Below are positions 34,501 to 35,092 of a stretch of 35,092 nucleotides of DNA, piece after piece. This DNA is from Acidobacteriaceae bacterium (lineage in GTDB: Bacteria; Acidobacteriota; Terriglobia; Terriglobales; Acidobacteriaceae). A model generated the notes under the pieces. It saw only the letters and a list, made by a program, of their open reading frames with translations, was not told the DNA's origin and did no database searches. Position numbers and translations under genes: made by a program. The stretch lies in the NCBI GenBank assembly GCA_003134995.1, contig PLDC01000027.1, forward strand, positions 1-35,092, in the 5' to 3' direction. Every line of letters begins with the position of its first letter. The stretch's first letter is position 1.

Positions 34501-34604
34501 AGGCGCGGGCCGCATATCAGGACTTTTTCGTCCTCTGGAAAGACGCCGACCCCGAAATTCCTGTCATGAGGCAAGCGAAGTCTGAGTACTCAAGGCTGCA
34601 ATAG
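31551..34604 (+). CDS. Membrane Ser/Thr protein kinase with C-terminal TPR domain (1,017 aa)
   Basis: Starts 11 bases before the end of the sigma factor gene. An N-terminal helical segment (1-85) with [15 protein letters not shown] is typical of acidobacterial kinases of this type. The kinase domain runs from about Tyr91 to 360: glycine loop GSGGMGVV (98-105), Lys120 in [14 protein letters not shown] with Asp213, DFGLAK with Asp231, and [10 protein letters not shown]. All catalytic residues are present, so it should be active. One membrane helix (about 386-407, [20 protein letters not shown]) follows. The outer part starts with an alpha/beta domain ([39 protein letters not shown]) of the kind found in FlgO/TolB-N-like regions. 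About ten TPR-like helix pairs then run to the end ([36 protein letters not shown]). It likely senses an extracytoplasmic signal and acts on the sigma factor encoded with it. Confidence 0.94.
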   Translation: MHADRWQQIDRVLQSALERPPKERDAFLRSACAGDEALEREVRSLLRAQEQAGSFLESPAIEVAALAVAQQEAKQAPGNEDFSVDRSVSHYRVVGKLGSGGMGVVYKAEDTELGRFVALKVLPEGLSRDPQALERFRREARAASALNHPNICTIHEIGRDSGQSFIVMEFLDGATLKDQIAGRPMETESILSLGIEIADALDAAHAAGIVHRDIKTANIFVTKRGHAKILDFGLAKLTLNDEGIDLNAPTKEESLTNPGTAVGTVAYMSPEQVRGKELDSRSDLFSFGVVLYEAVTGTLPFQGETTGLVFDAILNRPPAPLGRVNADPPSELKRIIGKCLEKDLSFRYQHASEIRADLRRLKRDSDSTQFSPSTENETSAGVKKHGITIIIAAAAILITTIGGYFYFHRQAKLTDKDTIVLSDFTNMTSDAVFDDTLKQGLFLQLEQSPFLDVLSERKVNDTLRRMGRAAGDRLTPEVAREVCQRTGSKATLTGSIASLGTQYVIGVKAVNCITGDLLAETQEQAAGKEAVLKALDAAAVSLRGKLGESLGSVQKYAAPLEEATTPSLEALRAYSMGRRVFFAEGNTAALPFLKRAVELDPNFAIAYRALSGVYDNLNEPGRDVENLQKAYALREKVSERERFYIEANYYWKVTGELEKAIPAYELWHETYPRDYALHVHLQAIYSTLGDLERSLEEAREAVRLEPNSALNYEVLGFDYLNLNRLDEAEAVLKQAEARKLGSEGLSAVRYQLAFLKGDITQMAQLASATVGKPGAEDLLLAAQANTAAWYGKQRDARELTRRAMASAEFNDAKETAAAYQAESALREALFGNQKQANVAAQAAIKLATNRDVQTIAAFTLACAGETVAAEKLAADLQKNFPSDTLVQRYRLPTIRAAVALQHRDPNRAIELLQPMSTLELGDAGTLLPVYLRGEAYLLLHDANHAAIEFQKFIDHRGLVVNTTPAALARLGLARAYALQANTAKARAAYQDFFVLWKDADPEIPVMRQAKSEYSRLQ

Positions 34605-34624
34605 CCTTTCCAATATGTCGGTAA

Positions 34625-34975
<351 letters not shown>

Positions 34976-35026
34976 CAAGTGCCCTTAGCCGGGCAGAATC
35001 AGGGTTTTCGGCTGATGCGTATGCAC

Positions 35027-35092
35027 CTAAGTATGCACCTCTCCCGACAGAACTGGGAGTCGAGACAGATACTCACGCACCCTGTCTCGTGG
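35027..35092 (-). CDS. Possible C-terminal tail of a gene entering from the right edge
   Basis: The minus strand is open from the window edge for 21 codons, reading RVREYLSRLPVLSGEVHT before TAG at 35029-35027. A basic, helical tail next to a tRNA 3' end would fit an integrase, but 21 codons are too few to identify anything or exclude chance. Confidence 0.2.
   Translation of the reverse strand, partial: PRDRVREYLSRLPVLSGEVHT

Overview
The window looks like chromosomal DNA of an acidobacterium of the Terriglobia type (inference). The signs are an ECF sigma factor of the TIGR02999/PF07638 type overlapping a membrane Ser/Thr kinase with a TPR tail, an HAF-repeat secreted protein, a carboxypeptidase-regulatory-like secreted protein, and very large secreted Ig-like/RHS proteins. 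Base composition is moderately GC-rich and Shine-Dalgarno sites are strong (AGGAGG type).

Positions 1-18270 (minus strand) hold one secreted polymorphic-toxin locus that reads right to left. A promoter (18242-18270) precedes a 363-aa secreted protein with a DUF6531-like head and the first YD repeats. Next is a 4,773-aa secreted giant: signal peptide, 21 IPT/TIG domains, 4 concanavalin-like modules, 13 Big_5-type Ig domains, the rest of an RHS/YD shell, the RHS core, and a variable tip with a papain/NlpC-like Cys/His pattern. A secreted candidate immunity protein follows with an ATGA overlap. Then comes an orphan RHS core carrying a different tip (L,D-transpeptidase-like His/Cys motif), a second secreted candidate immunity protein, and a third secreted protein that starts at TTG and runs off the window. 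The layout matches a main toxin plus displaced toxin-tip/immunity cassettes. Both tips and both partners point to the periplasm or cell wall as the site of action (inference).

Positions 18300-26800 are a mosaic. A phosphoesterase has lost its start codon and C-terminus. An intact-looking operon of three unknown genes follows (lipoprotein-like, small helical, and a 799-aa membrane protein), with its own promoter. Then come debris from mobile DNA: a frameshifted ORF, an ardC pseudogene without its zinc site, and a truncated secreted protein. A 28-codon membrane peptide and an amber-interrupted secreted ORF also lie here. A short motif of the form gttacgaaanncgaaca recurs on the plus strand around the borders of this block.

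Positions 26969-28377 hold a small secreted YD-like repeat protein with a clear promoter, and upstream of it the tail of a truncated paralogue.

Positions 28549-34975 are bounded by two diverged copies of a roughly 330-350-bp direct repeat, each containing the 3' end of a tRNA (T-arm and CCA, minus strand). Between them lie the HAF-repeat gene (minus) and the divergent sigma factor/kinase operon (plus). The last 60 bases may contain the tail of another minus-strand gene.
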